Below the pieces are notes generated by a model that saw nothing but the letters and a program-made list of their open reading frames with translations, was not told the origin of the DNA and did not search any database. Shown piece by piece: positions 53,161 to 63,828 of a DNA stretch of 64,000 nucleotides. The stretch covers positions 619,746-683,745 of the forward strand of contig NZ_CABVIR010000003.1 in the NCBI RefSeq assembly GCF_902498065.1, in the 5' to 3' direction. Source of the DNA: Pseudomonas fluorescens (lineage in GTDB: Bacteria; Pseudomonadota; Gammaproteobacteria; Pseudomonadales; Pseudomonadaceae). Each line of letters begins with the position of its first letter. Within the stretch, counting starts at the first letter, position 1. A program made the translations under genes and the position numbers.

Positions 53161-53808
53161 TCAGATCCGATAAGTACTCTTGGTCATGACCTTGGCCATC
53201 AAGCTCATTCCGAACTTCACCGGTGCCGGAAAACGAAAGCCCCCGGCCTCCAGCGCGCTTTCGGCATGGTGTTCTTCATCAGTCCGCATCTGTTCAAGAA
53301 TCGCCCGGGACTTTTCGTCCTCGGCCGGCAACTGTTCAAGGTGCTCGTTCAAGTGCTTGCACACCTGATGCTCGGTAGCAGCCACGAACCCCAGGCTGAC
53401 CTTGTCGCTGATCAACCCGGCCACCGCGCCAATCCCGAACGACATGCCATAGAACAGCGGGTTGAGAATGCTGGTATGGCTGCCCAACTGCTTGATGCGT
53501 TGCTCGCACCAGACAAGGTGGTCGATTTCTTCTTCGGCGGCATGTTCCATGGCGGCGCGCACGTGCGGCAACTTGGCGGTCAAGGCCTGCCCCTGATACA
53601 GCGCCTGGGCGCAGACTTCGCCGGTGTGGTTGATGCGCATCAGACCGGCGACGTGCCGGGTGTCTTCGTCGCTCATTTGCGCTTCCGGCTGCACAATCGC
53701 GGGAGACGGACGGTACGGCTGGCCACTGAACGGCAGCAGGGTACGCATCGCGGCATCGGCTTGCAGCAGAAGGCGGTCAATCGGCGAGTAGTGACGTTGG
53801 GTAGTCAT
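53161..53808 (-). CDS. coq7: Demethoxyubiquinone hydroxylase Coq7
   Basis: 215 residues of the di-iron ferritin-like fold. Metal-ligand helices appear as [42 protein letters not shown] and [10 protein letters not shown]. It hydroxylates demethoxyubiquinone in aerobic ubiquinone synthesis, replacing UbiF in Pseudomonas. Confidence 0.95.
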   Translation of the reverse strand: MTTQRHYSPIDRLLLQADAAMRTLLPFSGQPYRPSPAIVQPEAQMSDEDTRHVAGLMRINHTGEVCAQALYQGQALTAKLPHVRAAMEHAAEEEIDHLVWCEQRIKQLGSHTSILNPLFYGMSFGIGAVAGLISDKVSLGFVAATEHQVCKHLNEHLEQLPAEDEKSRAILEQMRTDEEHHAESALEAGGFRFPAPVKFGMSLMAKVMTKSTYRI

Positions 53809-53896
53809 GCTGATCTCCGGGAGGAATCTCGGCGGCCAGTTTAACCCAATCGGCCGGGGAAGGTTTGCGCTGGGTCATTGCGACGCAGGTTGCATG

Positions 53897-53964
53897 TGCA
53901 GGAGCCGGCTTGCCGGCGGTGGCGGTCTCGATGACGCCATCGCCGGCAAGCCGGGTTCCTGCAG
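53897..53964. repeat. REP-like inverted pair, variant family
   Basis: TGCAGGAGCCGGCTTGCCGGC (53897 on) and the complementary GCCGGCAAGCCGGGTTCCTGC (ending 53964) enclose about 26 bases. The core GCCGGCTTGCCGGC differs from the GCGGGCTTGCCCGC type seen elsewhere in the window. Confidence 0.8.
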
Positions 53965-53978
53965 GGGCGGGGTATGAA

Positions 53979-54317
53979 TCAACCCGGCGGCCAATGCATC
54001 TGGCGCTGACCCAGTACGTGCATATGAATGTGGTAAACAGTTTGCCCACCTTCTTCATTGCAGTTCATGACAACGCGAAAGCCTTTTTCGCAACCCAGTT
54101 CCAGTGCCAGGCGCTGGGCAGTGAACAGGATATGCCCGGCCAATGCCTTGTCGTCCTCGGTGAGGTCGTTGAGGGTGCGCACCGGTTTCTTCGGGATCAC
54201 CAGAAAATGCACCGGTGCCTGTGGGGCGATGTCGTGGAAGGCCAGTACCTGGTCGTCCTCGTAAATGATCTTCGCCGGGATTTCCCGGTTGATGATTTTG
54301 GTGAACAGAGTATCCAC
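53979..54317 (-). CDS. HIT-family nucleotide hydrolase (HinT-like)
   Basis: 112 residues from a GTG start at 54317 (GGAG 9 bases upstream; reads MDTLFTKIINREIPAKIIYE). The histidine triad HIHMHVLG is at the C-terminus and the HFLVIPKKPV strand is typical. Such enzymes hydrolyse nucleoside phosphoramidates. A start at 54359 would add 14 residues with no homology. Confidence 0.93.
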   Translation of the reverse strand: MDTLFTKIINREIPAKIIYEDDQVLAFHDIAPQAPVHFLVIPKKPVRTLNDLTEDDKALAGHILFTAQRLALELGCEKGFRVVMNCNEEGGQTVYHIHMHVLGQRQMHWPPG

Positions 54318-54398
54318 AGCTGTTTTCTCCGTTATTTGGTCTGGCCTGAGTGTACTCATGGGGGATCCCCGAGCCCAGCCTTTTGCCTTGAAGCTTGA

Positions 54399-55187
54399 TC
54401 AACGCGGGCAATAGGCCTTGTTGACCATGCCGGTGAGGGTCCTGATCAACCAGCGTGAGCCGAGCCGTGGCAGGAAAGCGAACCATCGGTTCAGCCGGCC
54501 CGGAATAATAATGGCGCGGTTCTTTTCCAGTGCCCTCACTGTATACAGCGCGACTTCCTCGGGGCTCATCAACAGTTTGCTCTGGACCAGTTTGTCGCTG
54601 TTCAGCTGGGCAGTGCGGAAAAACGCGGTGCGGGTCGGGCCGGGGCAGAGTACGGAAACCTTGACTGCGCATTTCTTCAGTTCGACGCGCAACCCTTCGG
54701 AAAAGTGCAGCACATAGGCTTTGCTGGCGTAGTAAGTGCTCATCCACGGGCCGGGATGGAACGCTGCGACAGACGCGACGTTCAGAATCTGCCCGCCACC
54801 CTGCAAGGCCATGCTGTTGCCGATGGCGTGGCACAGGCGAGTCAGGGCCAGAATGTTCACTTCGATCAGGTCTTGCTCGGTCATCCAGTCCTGCGCGAGG
54901 AATGGGCCGCAGGTGCCGATGCCAGCGCAGTTCACCAGCAGGTCGATCTGCCGGTCACCTTCTTCCAGTTCCAGCAGAAACCCGGACAGGCGCAGAGGCT
55001 CGCCGAGGTCGCAGGCGCGGAACAACACTTCCACACCAAAGCGTTGGGTCAGTTCAATTGCAATACTTTCCAGCTGATCACGCTGTCGTGCCACCAGAAT
55101 CAGGCTGCGGCCACGGCGGGCCAGCGCTTCGGCCATCGCCAGGCCGATGCCACTGGAGGCGCCAGTGATCAGAGCGTAACGGGTCAT
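54399..55187 (-). CDS. Short-chain dehydrogenase/reductase
   Basis: 262 residues from the ATG at 55187 (GGAG 6 bases upstream). Cofactor motif TGASSGIG (residues 7-14), NVASVAAF with the catalytic Ser, and YYASKAYV with the Tyr-x3-Lys pair are complete. The C-terminal WFAFLPRLGSRWLIRTLTG is hydrophobic and may attach to the membrane, as in lipid-acting SDRs. The substrate is unknown. Confidence 0.9.
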   Translation of the reverse strand: MTRYALITGASSGIGLAMAEALARRGRSLILVARQRDQLESIAIELTQRFGVEVLFRACDLGEPLRLSGFLLELEEGDRQIDLLVNCAGIGTCGPFLAQDWMTEQDLIEVNILALTRLCHAIGNSMALQGGGQILNVASVAAFHPGPWMSTYYASKAYVLHFSEGLRVELKKCAVKVSVLCPGPTRTAFFRTAQLNSDKLVQSKLLMSPEEVALYTVRALEKNRAIIIPGRLNRWFAFLPRLGSRWLIRTLTGMVNKAYCPR

Positions 55188-55249
55188 GCAGTTCTCCATC
55201 GCAACAGCTCCGCGCCGGCGACGCAGGTGTCACGGGCGGGGAGCGCTGT

Positions 55250-56227
55250 TCATTCTTTCGCAGAGTCTACAGGGGCCGGGGCTTCTTCGGCTTCATCGTC
55301 TGTGGAATCCGGTACTTGTTCCGCCTCTTCGGCGGGCTCGACTTCCACTTCGTCGGTGGTTACCGAGCCGCTGTCATAGCTGGTTTCGGCAGCGGTTTCG
55401 TACTCTTGCTGGATCGCACTGAAGCCACCCGCCAACAGACCAACAAGGCCGAGGGCAATCACCACGATCCACAGCGAAGACAGCACTTTGACCGCCGTGG
55501 TGTTCGGCGGTGGTGGAGGGCCATAGCGATTGGCGATGTTGGTGCCTGGCACGCACATGATCACGAACGGAAAGAAACTGCCCACGAATGGCACGAGATT
55601 CAGCAACCAGAGCCAGCCGGACCAGCCAATATCGTGCAGCCGTTGAACGCTGATCTGAATGCTGACGACTGCGATGGCGATGCACAGGAAAAATACCACC
55701 AGGCCTCCGACAATCAGGCCAGCGGTCGAATCGCTGCTGATCAGGGCGATGGCGAAAATGGCCAAGACCGACCCGACGCCGAGCATGACCAGCGTCAGCA
55801 CCATGGTCCAGGCCAGATAGCGCAAACGACCGATGCGTCCCTCGACGCCGAAAGGCTTGAGCGTGCCGAACGGCGGCAGGCTTTCGCCGACTCTGGCTTG
55901 AGGTGGAGCATAAGGCGACTCAGGGTCTGCGAACACGGGTTGGCTGTTGGCAGGGGCGTGGTGCTGGGCGTCCGCCAGGTTCAGTTCAATCGAGGGTTCG
56001 GCTTCGATGCGGGCATCAATGCCGGTTTTCGTCAGTGCCTGGAGGTAGGTTTGCGCGTCGGTCTGCGACAGGCCTTGCTTGAGCGTGACCGTCTGGCCGT
56101 TGAACAGCCGTTCGATGGCGGCCACTTCGCTTTTGTACAACTCCGCCAGATTGAGTTTGGCAGTGGCGATCTCGACACCTGGCAGCAGAGCGCCGTCGAA
56201 TACGATCTTGAAACGGTTGTCGCTCAT
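55250..56227 (-). CDS. DUF805 membrane protein with N-terminal alpha/beta module and acidic tail
   Basis: 325 residues in three parts: an N-terminal soluble module of about 80 residues (MSDNRFKIVFDGALLPGVEI), a DUF805 region with about four membrane helices (135-260, including RIGRLRYLAWTM and SVQRLHDIGWSGW), and an acidic tail (about 285-325). The function is unknown. The N-terminal module is not part of the minimal DUF805 proteins. Confidence 0.78.
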   Translation of the reverse strand: MSDNRFKIVFDGALLPGVEIATAKLNLAELYKSEVAAIERLFNGQTVTLKQGLSQTDAQTYLQALTKTGIDARIEAEPSIELNLADAQHHAPANSQPVFADPESPYAPPQARVGESLPPFGTLKPFGVEGRIGRLRYLAWTMVLTLVMLGVGSVLAIFAIALISSDSTAGLIVGGLVVFFLCIAIAVVSIQISVQRLHDIGWSGWLWLLNLVPFVGSFFPFVIMCVPGTNIANRYGPPPPPNTTAVKVLSSLWIVVIALGLVGLLAGGFSAIQQEYETAAETSYDSGSVTTDEVEVEPAEEAEQVPDSTDDEAEEAPAPVDSAKE

Positions 56228-56319
56228 TGCGAGGCATCCTTGTCGCGAGTGTTTGAATAGTTAGAGAGTTGCAAGTCCGGAGTGTAAGGCCAGTCGATGA
56301 TGACTGGCCAAATTTCCTG

Positions 56320-57288
56320 CTAGCGCGGCCAGCGTGTCGGCAGTTGCGCTGCCTGCTCCAGCGCCTTGCGGTATTCAGCGTCCAGACGTGCAACCAATTG
56401 ATCCACGCTCGGCAAATCGTCGATCTCTCCGACACCCTGGCCGGCGGACCACACGGTTTTCCAGGCCTTCGCTTCATCGCTCAACGGCTTGAGCTTGGAG
56501 CCGAAATTGACTTCGCCCTTGTTTTGCAACGCTGCCATGTCGAAACCGGCCGCTTCCAGGCTCTGGCGCATAAAGCTCGCCGGTACGCCCGACACCGCCG
56601 GCGTATGGATGATGTCGGCCGCTCTGGCGTTCAGCAGCATCTCTTTGTAGGCGTCTGGCGCATGACTTTCAGCGGTGCCGATAAATCGCGTACCGAAGTA
56701 GGCCAGATCCGCACCGAGCAATTGTGCCGCGAGTATCTCGTGACCGTGGTTCAGGCAGCCGGCGAGCAGCAGCGTTTTGTCGAAGAACTGGCGGATTTCG
56801 GCAATCAGCGAAAACGGGCTCCAGGTGCCCGCGTGTCCACCGGCGCCCGCGGCCACGGCGATCAAACCATCCACGCCAGCCTCCGCTGCTTTCTCTGCGT
56901 GACGTCGAGTGGTTACGTCATGGAACACCAGGCCGCCATAGCTGTGCACCGCATCGACCAGTTCTTTCACGGCGCCAAGGCTGGTAATCACAATCGGCAC
57001 CTTGTGCTCGATACAGATGTCCAGGTCCGCTTGCAGGCGCGGGTTACTGTTGTGGACGATCAGATTCACGGCATAAGGCGCCGGGTTCTCCAGTGTCGCC
57101 AGCCCTGCTTCGATCTCTTCCAGCCAGGCCTTGAAGCCGCTGCTCTCACGCTGGTTCAGCGCGGGGAAGCTGCCCACCACGCCGTTACGGCAGCAGGCGA
57201 GCACCAGTTGCGGGTTGGAAATCAGGAACATCGGCGCTGCCACCACGGGCAGACGCAAACGTTGTTCGAGCAAAGCGGGCAGCGACAT
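56320..57288 (-). CDS. Nitronate monooxygenase/NAD(P)H flavin oxidoreductase family
   Basis: 322 residues, a flavin TIM barrel. N-terminal LPVVAAPMFLISNPQLV, the GLIAVAAGAGGHAG flavin phosphate-binding loop and FGTRFIGTAESHAPD are those of class I nitronate monooxygenases (2-nitropropane dioxygenase family). It oxidises propionate 3-nitronate or similar compounds; the exact substrate is not predictable. Confidence 0.9.
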   Translation of the reverse strand: MSLPALLEQRLRLPVVAAPMFLISNPQLVLACCRNGVVGSFPALNQRESSGFKAWLEEIEAGLATLENPAPYAVNLIVHNSNPRLQADLDICIEHKVPIVITSLGAVKELVDAVHSYGGLVFHDVTTRRHAEKAAEAGVDGLIAVAAGAGGHAGTWSPFSLIAEIRQFFDKTLLLAGCLNHGHEILAAQLLGADLAYFGTRFIGTAESHAPDAYKEMLLNARAADIIHTPAVSGVPASFMRQSLEAAGFDMAALQNKGEVNFGSKLKPLSDEAKAWKTVWSAGQGVGEIDDLPSVDQLVARLDAEYRKALEQAAQLPTRWPR

Positions 57289-57321
57289 TGGAAGTACCCC
57301 GGTGAGTGGTGCTGATTGAAG

Positions 57322-57750
57322 TTAAAACGGCCGAACGACGACCAGAATTACGATAGCCAGCAATATCAGAACCGGCACTTCATTGAACCAGCGAAAAAAG
57401 ACATGGCTGCGGGTGTTCTCGCCACGGGCAAAACGTTTCACCTGTGCGCCGCACATGTGGTGGTAGCCGATCAGGATGACCACCAGCGTCAATTTGGCGT
57501 GAATCCAGGCGCCTTGACTGAATATGCTTGGGTTCAGCGCAATCAGTGCAATACCAAAAATCAGCGTGGCGATCATCGCCGGGCCCATGATGCCGCGATA
57601 CAGCTTGCGTTCCATGAGGCTGAAGCGTTCCTTGCTGACAGTGTCTTCGCTTTGGGCGTGATAGACGAACAGGCGCGGCAGGTAAAACAGGCCGGCAAAC
57701 CAGCAGACCATGCTGATGATATGAAGCGCTTTGAGCCACAGATAAAGCAT
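57322..57750 (-). CDS. hemJ: Protoporphyrinogen IX oxidase HemJ
   Basis: 142 residues with four membrane helices. Conserved H10 (WLKALHIISMVCWFAGLFYL) and a later AKLTLVVIL Lys are the residues linked to activity in HemJ. It oxidises protoporphyrinogen in haem synthesis. It may also appear in annotations as a CopD-like or UPF0093 protein. Convergent with no gene; divergent from argC. Confidence 0.92.
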   Translation of the reverse strand: MLYLWLKALHIISMVCWFAGLFYLPRLFVYHAQSEDTVSKERFSLMERKLYRGIMGPAMIATLIFGIALIALNPSIFSQGAWIHAKLTLVVILIGYHHMCGAQVKRFARGENTRSHVFFRWFNEVPVLILLAIVILVVVRPF

Positions 57751-57885
57751 TTTTAGTTATTCCCAGGTTCACGGTAGCGAAGATAGTAGAGGGTAGAGCG
57801 TCCGCACGTCACCTTGACGGTTGTCGCAGGGCGATACGGGCCCTATTATCGACGGCTTTCCAGTGGGTTCGTTGAGGGCAGGTTT

Positions 57886-58920
57886 ATGGTCAAGGTCGGT
57901 ATCGTCGGCGGCACGGGTTACACCGGTGTCGAACTGCTGCGTCTGTTGGCACAGCATCCGCAAGCAGAAGTGGTAGTGATCACTTCCCGATCCGAGGCCG
58001 GTCTGGCCGTGGCTGATATGTACCCGAACCTGCGCGGCCATTACGACGGCCTGGCGTTCAGCGTTCCGGACATCAAGACGCTGGGTGCTTGCGACGTGGT
58101 GTTCTTCGCCACGCCTCACGGTGTCGCCCACGCGCTGGCCGGTGAACTGCTGGCGGCCGGGACCAAGGTCATCGACCTGTCGGCGGACTTCCGTCTGCAA
58201 GATGCCGATGAGTGGGCCAAGTGGTACGGCCAGCCTCACGGCGCGCCGGAACTGCTGGATGAAGCAGTCTACGGCTTGCCGGAAGTCAATCGCGAGCAGA
58301 TCAAAAAGGCTCGCCTGATCGCCGTGCCGGGTTGCTACCCTACCGCAACGCAATTGGGTTTTCTGCCATTGCTCGAAGCCGGCCTGGCCGATACCTCGCG
58401 CTTGATCGCTGACTGCAAATCCGGTGTCAGCGGTGCCGGTCGTGGCGCTGCCGTAGGTTCGCTGTACTCCGAGACGTCGGAAAGCATGAAGGCCTACGCC
58501 GTCAAAGGTCATCGTCACTTGCCGGAAATTCGCCAGGGGCTGCGTCGTGCAGCAGGAAAGGAGGTCGGCCTGACCTTCGTTCCACACCTGACGCCGATGA
58601 TTCGCGGCATTCACTCGACGCTCTATGCGACGGTCGTGGATCGTTCGGTGGATCTGCAGGCGCTGTTTGAAAAGCGTTATGCCAATGAACCGTTCGTTGA
58701 TGTGATGCCGGCAGGCAGCCATCCGGAAACCCGCAGCGTGCGCGGCGCCAACGTCTGCCGTCTCGCCGTGCATCGTCCGCAGGACGGTGATCTGGTGGTT
58801 GTGTTGTCAGTCATCGATAACCTGGTCAAAGGTGCGTCGGGTCAGGCGGTGCAGAATCTGAACATCCTGTTCGGTCTGGATGAGCGTCTGGGCTTGTCGC
58901 ACGCCGGCATGCTGCCGTAA
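57886..58920 (+). CDS. argC: N-acetyl-gamma-glutamyl-phosphate reductase ArgC
   Basis: 344 residues from the ATG at 57886 ([20 protein letters not shown]). The nucleotide-binding GGTGYTG and the catalytic C150 ([12 protein letters not shown]) are present; a late histidine lies in KGHRHLPEI. It makes N-acetylglutamate semialdehyde in arginine synthesis. A rho-independent terminator follows. Confidence 0.97.
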   Translation: MVKVGIVGGTGYTGVELLRLLAQHPQAEVVVITSRSEAGLAVADMYPNLRGHYDGLAFSVPDIKTLGACDVVFFATPHGVAHALAGELLAAGTKVIDLSADFRLQDADEWAKWYGQPHGAPELLDEAVYGLPEVNREQIKKARLIAVPGCYPTATQLGFLPLLEAGLADTSRLIADCKSGVSGAGRGAAVGSLYSETSESMKAYAVKGHRHLPEIRQGLRRAAGKEVGLTFVPHLTPMIRGIHSTLYATVVDRSVDLQALFEKRYANEPFVDVMPAGSHPETRSVRGANVCRLAVHRPQDGDLVVVLSVIDNLVKGASGQAVQNLNILFGLDERLGLSHAGMLP

Positions 58921-58936
58921 GGCTTTAGCCCGCTCA

Positions 58937-58967
58937 GCAAAAAGGCCCGTTGAACGGGCCTTTTTGC
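58937..58967 (+). terminator. Terminator after argC
   Basis: GCAAAAAGGCCCGT-TGA-ACGGGCCTTTTTGC: a GC stem flanked by A and T tracts, 17 bases after the argC stop. Confidence 0.95.
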
Positions 58968-59007
58968 GTTTCGCACCGGCAATCGGGTTTATTGATATAC
59001 CGTAACA

Positions 59008-59041
59008 ATAGTTGACCGATTTTCTAGGAGAAGCGGATAAT
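59008..59041 (+). promoter_or_regulatory. erpA promoter overlapping an IscR-like site
   Basis: TTGACC (59012-59017), 18 bases, GATAAT (59036-59041). The -35 is inside ATAGTTGACCGATTT (59008-59022), which closely matches the first half of the E. coli iscR operator (ATAGTTGACCAATTT). The right half of the type 1 consensus is poor. Confidence 0.6.
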
Positions 59042-59060
59042 GCGCGTCATCACGCATTAT
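59037..59060. repeat. Inverted repeat at the erpA start site
   Basis: ATAATGCG (59037-59044) and CGCATTAT (59053-59060) are perfect 8-base arms around CGTCATCA. It overlaps the -10 box and likely transcription start, so it may be an operator or a 5'-UTR hairpin. Confidence 0.5.
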
Positions 59061-59088
59061 GGCGGCGTAACGCCGGGAGATAGTCAGC

Positions 59089-59439
59089 ATGAGCGTCGAA
59101 TCCTTCACCCCCACGGCTTTGCAATTCACTCACGGTGCCGCGCACAAGGTGAAGAGTCTGGTCGATGAAGAGGGGAATGATCGCTTGAAGCTGCGCGTAT
59201 TCGTTACGGGCGGCGGTTGTTCAGGTTTTCAGTACGGCTTCACCTTCGATGAAGAAGTGGCCGATGACGACACCATCGTCGAGCGCGAAGGTGTGAGTCT
59301 GGTCGTCGATCCGATGAGCTTCCAGTACCTGGCAGGCGCCGAGGTGGATTATCAGGAGGGTCTGGAAGGTTCGCGTTTTGTCATCAAGAACCCGAACGCC
59401 AGCACCACGTGTGGCTGTGGCTCTTCGTTCTCGATCTGA
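59089..59439 (+). CDS. erpA: Iron-sulfur cluster insertion protein ErpA
   Basis: 116 residues of the A-type carrier family. C44 ([10 protein letters not shown]) and the C108-G-C110 pair are the cluster ligands. ErpA passes [4Fe-4S] clusters to apoproteins and is essential in many proteobacteria. A GGGAG site lies 8 bases before the ATG. Convergent with anmK across a strong terminator. Confidence 0.96.
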   Translation: MSVESFTPTALQFTHGAAHKVKSLVDEEGNDRLKLRVFVTGGGCSGFQYGFTFDEEVADDDTIVEREGVSLVVDPMSFQYLAGAEVDYQEGLEGSRFVIKNPNASTTCGCGSSFSI

Positions 59440-59459
59440 TCGCGTTTCACCGTATGAGC

Positions 59460-59494
59460 AAACGCCGCATGACCTTGGGGTCATGCGGCGTTTT
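59460..59494. terminator. Bidirectional terminator between erpA and anmK
   Basis: AAACGCCGCATGACC-TTGG-GGTCATGCGGCGTTTT, a 15-bp perfect stem with A/T ends on both sides. Confidence 0.94.
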
Positions 59495-59512
59495 GCTGTC
59501 CGGGGTTCGGTT

Positions 59513-60607
<1,095 letters not shown>

Positions 60608-62026
60608 TTAGCGCTTGCTCGAAGCCAGTTGGGTGGATTTCTCTTGGTCCATGCGCGCCATCAGAGGCTGACTCTGCGCGAGGAACCGTGCCCGTTCTGC
60701 TTTGGAAATTGGATCGGCCATTGCCACCTTCTGACCCAGTGGATCGACGTGCACACCATTGACCTGGAACTCGTAGTGCAGATGCGGTCCCGTGGACAGG
60801 CCGGTTGTGCCGATGTAACCGATCACTTGGCCCTGCTTGACGGTGCCGCCGGTCCGCACGCCTTTGGCGAAACCTTGCATGTGGCCATACAGCGTACGGT
60901 AGGTGTTGCCGTGCTGGATGATCACGGTATTGCCGTAGCCCCCGCGACGACCGGCCAACAATACTTTGCCATCGCCGGCCGCCTTGATTGGCGTGCCGCG
61001 CGGAGCTGCGTAATCGACGCCTTTGTGAGCGCGGATCTTGTTCAGGATCGGGTGCTTGCGACCCATGGAGAATTTCGAACTGATGCGGGCGAAGTCCACC
61101 GGCGTACGGATAAACGCCTTGCGCATGCTGTTGCCGTCAGCAGTGTAATAGCTGCTGTTGCCTTGTTTGTTGGTGTAGCGCACGGCGGTGTAGGTCTTGC
61201 CGCGGTTGGTGAAGCGTGCGGAGAGGATCGGGCCATTGCCGACGGCCTTGCCGTTGACGACTTTCTGTTCGTAGATCACGTCGAACTCGTCACCCTGGCG
61301 AATATCCTGGGCGAAGTCGACGTCATAGCCAAACACGCTGGCCATGTCCATGGTCAGACTGTGGGACAGGCCGGCACGCGCGGCGGACTGCGACAGCGAG
61401 CTGTTGATCACGCCGTGAACGTAGGCAGAGCGCACGGTAGGCTTGGCGGTAATGCGGTTGAACACATAACCCTTGTCATTCTTGGTCAGGGTGATGCTTT
61501 CGAGGTCGCTGACCTTGCTGTGCAGGTTGGTCAGCTGGCCTTCGGGGTTCAGTTCGAATTCGAGTTTCTGGCCATGTTTGAGTTGGCTGAATTGCTTGGC
61601 CTGCTTGTCGCTGGCCAGCACTTCATGCACCGAAGTCGCCGGAAGGCCGACTTTCTCGAACAGGGTAGAAAGCGTGTCGCCTTTGGCGACGATCACTTCC
61701 CTGTGGTTGGGTGCCTTCTTTTCTTCGACAATCGGCGCGGGTGCAGCCTGAGCGGTTTGCTGGGGCTCTTCGGCGCTGTTTTCGATCTGCGCAAAAGGGG
61801 AGGTTGCCGGCTCATTTGTGGCTTGGGCGGCGTCGGCGGCGTCTTGATCTTGTGTCAGTTGTTCAGCAGGGCTTTCCAGTTCAAGACTCAGGGTCGTCTT
61901 TTTGGCTTCTACATCACTGGAAGGAAATACCAGAAGCGCCAGGCTCAGAAGGGCGGCGATGCCACTTGCTGCGAGCAGGTGGGTCTTCGGGTAAAGCGGT
62001 GGCGCTTTAGACGATTCTTTGGTCAT
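60608..62026 (-). CDS. M23-family peptidoglycan endopeptidase (MepM-like)
   Basis: 472 residues from the ATG at 62026. An N-terminal membrane helix (LLAASGIAALLSLALLVF), a disordered Gln/Ala/Glu-rich stretch (about 60-125), an OapA/LysM-like domain and a C-terminal LytM domain with HKGVDYAAPRGTP and HLHYEF zinc ligands. It should cut peptide cross-links so that new wall can be inserted. The longer frame up to 62074 has no ribosome site. Confidence 0.93.
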   Translation of the reverse strand: MTKESSKAPPLYPKTHLLAASGIAALLSLALLVFPSSDVEAKKTTLSLELESPAEQLTQDQDAADAAQATNEPATSPFAQIENSAEEPQQTAQAAPAPIVEEKKAPNHREVIVAKGDTLSTLFEKVGLPATSVHEVLASDKQAKQFSQLKHGQKLEFELNPEGQLTNLHSKVSDLESITLTKNDKGYVFNRITAKPTVRSAYVHGVINSSLSQSAARAGLSHSLTMDMASVFGYDVDFAQDIRQGDEFDVIYEQKVVNGKAVGNGPILSARFTNRGKTYTAVRYTNKQGNSSYYTADGNSMRKAFIRTPVDFARISSKFSMGRKHPILNKIRAHKGVDYAAPRGTPIKAAGDGKVLLAGRRGGYGNTVIIQHGNTYRTLYGHMQGFAKGVRTGGTVKQGQVIGYIGTTGLSTGPHLHYEFQVNGVHVDPLGQKVAMADPISKAERARFLAQSQPLMARMDQEKSTQLASSKR

Positions 62027-62237
62027 AGGTAATTTTGACTTTGAAAAAGATGAATTGGAAAAGATGAATGACATGATGAAGATGAAATAACTGTATAAAA
62101 TATAACCAAATCATCCCTGAAGCAAGTCCGCAGACACTCTGCCAGCGGATTGGCGTCATTGCGCCGGCCAAACTTTGTATTTGACGCGTGATCTTGTATG
62201 GTTGGTTCCCTTTGAATTCGAGCCTTGCGGGTCTGTT

Positions 62238-63437
62238 ATGAAGTCGGTTGAAGAGCAGCTAGCGCTGATCAAACGTGGTGCGGAAGAACTGTTGGTCGAG
62301 TCCGAGCTGATCGAGAAACTCAAGCGTGGCCAGCCGCTACGTATTAAGGCAGGCTTCGATCCGACCGCGCCGGATTTGCACCTGGGTCACACCGTGCTTA
62401 TTAATAAGCTGCGCCAGTTCCAGGAGCTGGGGCATCAGGTGATCTTTCTCATCGGTGACTTCACCGGGATGATCGGTGATCCGAGCGGTAAGAGTGCAAC
62501 ACGCCCTCCGTTGACTCGCGAACAGGTTCTCGAAAACGCCGAGACCTACAAGACCCAGGTCTTCAAGATTCTTGATCCGGCCAAAACCGAGGTGGCGTTC
62601 AACTCCACCTGGATGGATCAGATGGGGCCGGCCGACTTCATTCGCCTGACTTCGCAGTACACCGTTGCTCGCATGCTCGAGCGCGACGATTTCGACAAGC
62701 GCTATACGACGAATCAGCCAATCGCCATTCATGAGTTCCTCTATCCGCTGGTTCAGGGTTACGACTCGGTTGCCTTGCGCGCGGATGTCGAACTAGGCGG
62801 TACCGATCAGAAGTTCAACCTGTTGATGGGGCGTGAGCTGCAACGTGGTTATGGTCAGGAAGCACAGTGCATTCTGACTATGCCGTTGCTCGAGGGTCTG
62901 GATGGCGTGAAGAAGATGTCCAAGTCCCTGGGCAACTACGTCGGCATCCAGGAAGCGCCGGGTGTGATGTACGGCAAACTGGTTTCCATTCCGGATGCGC
63001 TGATGTGGCGTTACTTCGAATTGCTCAGCTTCCGTTCGATGGAAGAGATCAATGCATTCCGCGCCGATGTTGAGGCAGGTGCCAATCCGCGCGACATCAA
63101 GATCAAGCTGGCCGAAGAGATCGTTGCACGCTTCCATGGTGAAGAGGCTGCGGCCAGTGCTCATCGTGCTGCGGGCAATCGTATGAAGGATGGCGAACTG
63201 CCGGACGATCTGCCGGAAATCGAATTGACCGCTACCGAAGATATGCCGATCGCTGCCGTCCTTAATAAGGCGGGTCTGGTGAAGAACTCGGCGGTGGCGC
63301 GTGATTTGTTGAATTCTGGCGGTGTGCGTATAGATGGCGAGGTTGTGGATCGCACCTTTATATACGTACTGGGTGCGACTCACGTTTGCCAAGCTGGAAA
63401 GAAGGCATTTGCACGTATTTCGCTTAAATCCGAATAA
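62238..63437 (+). CDS. tyrS: Tyrosyl-tRNA synthetase TyrS
   Basis: 399 residues from the ATG at 62238 ([14 protein letters not shown]). HLGH (in DLHLGHTVL) and KKMSKS are the class I catalytic motifs; a C-terminal S4 domain ([11 protein letters not shown]) binds tRNA. It belongs to the TyrZ-like type found in Pseudomonas. It lies just upstream of the rRNA operon in the same direction. Confidence 0.97.
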   Translation: MKSVEEQLALIKRGAEELLVESELIEKLKRGQPLRIKAGFDPTAPDLHLGHTVLINKLRQFQELGHQVIFLIGDFTGMIGDPSGKSATRPPLTREQVLENAETYKTQVFKILDPAKTEVAFNSTWMDQMGPADFIRLTSQYTVARMLERDDFDKRYTTNQPIAIHEFLYPLVQGYDSVALRADVELGGTDQKFNLLMGRELQRGYGQEAQCILTMPLLEGLDGVKKMSKSLGNYVGIQEAPGVMYGKLVSIPDALMWRYFELLSFRSMEEINAFRADVEAGANPRDIKIKLAEEIVARFHGEEAAASAHRAAGNRMKDGELPDDLPEIELTATEDMPIAAVLNKAGLVKNSAVARDLLNSGGVRIDGEVVDRTFIYVLGATHVCQAGKKAFARISLKSE

Positions 63438-63452
63438 AGCTGGAATTAGGTG

Positions 63453-63480
63453 TTGACGGCAGATTCTGGAAGTCTATAAT
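63453..63480 (+). promoter_or_regulatory. rRNA operon promoter P1
   Basis: TTGACG (63453-63458), 16-base spacer, perfect TATAAT (63475-63480). It begins 16 bases after the tyrS stop. The start site is followed by GCCGC. Confidence 0.8.
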
Positions 63481-63655
63481 TCGCCGCACTTCCGGCGCAG
63501 TCGAAACGGAAAACTCCTTGGTAAACAAAGAGTTACGCAGTTTTCGACAGCGAGTTGCTTCAGATCATCGAGGCCCAGAAGGAGTTGGTTGAGCAGTGTG
63601 TTGTCGCTCAATTGACGGTTCGATCTTCTCGGTCGAAAGCGGAGAAAAAGAGGTG

Positions 63656-63683
63656 TTGACAGCAGCGAGTAACGCTGTAGAAT
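63656..63683 (+). promoter_or_regulatory. rRNA operon promoter P2
   Basis: Perfect TTGACA (63656-63661), 16 bases, TAGAAT (63678-63683). Confidence 0.82.
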
Positions 63684-63764
63684 TCGCCTCCCGCTAACGA
63701 GAGATCGGAAGCGCAAGTGGTTGAAGTTACAGAGGAAACTTTGAAAGCTTCTGAAAATAACCGC

Positions 63765-63792
63765 TTGACAGATACAGAGGACGCTGTAGAAT
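63765..63792 (+). promoter_or_regulatory. rRNA operon promoter P3
   Basis: Perfect TTGACA (63765-63770), 16 bases, TAGAAT (63787-63792), then the GC-rich discriminator GCGCGCC typical of ppGpp-controlled rRNA promoters. It shares ACGCTGTAGAAT with P2. Confidence 0.85.
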
Positions 63793-63828
63793 GCGCGCCT
63801 CGGTTGAGACGAAAGATCTTAACCAACC

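Noticed and set aside
59041..59169. Upstream ORF before and across the erpA start (ATG at 59041 with an AGGAG-like site)
   Set aside because: Its ATG overlaps the predicted -10 box, so the transcript should begin downstream of it.
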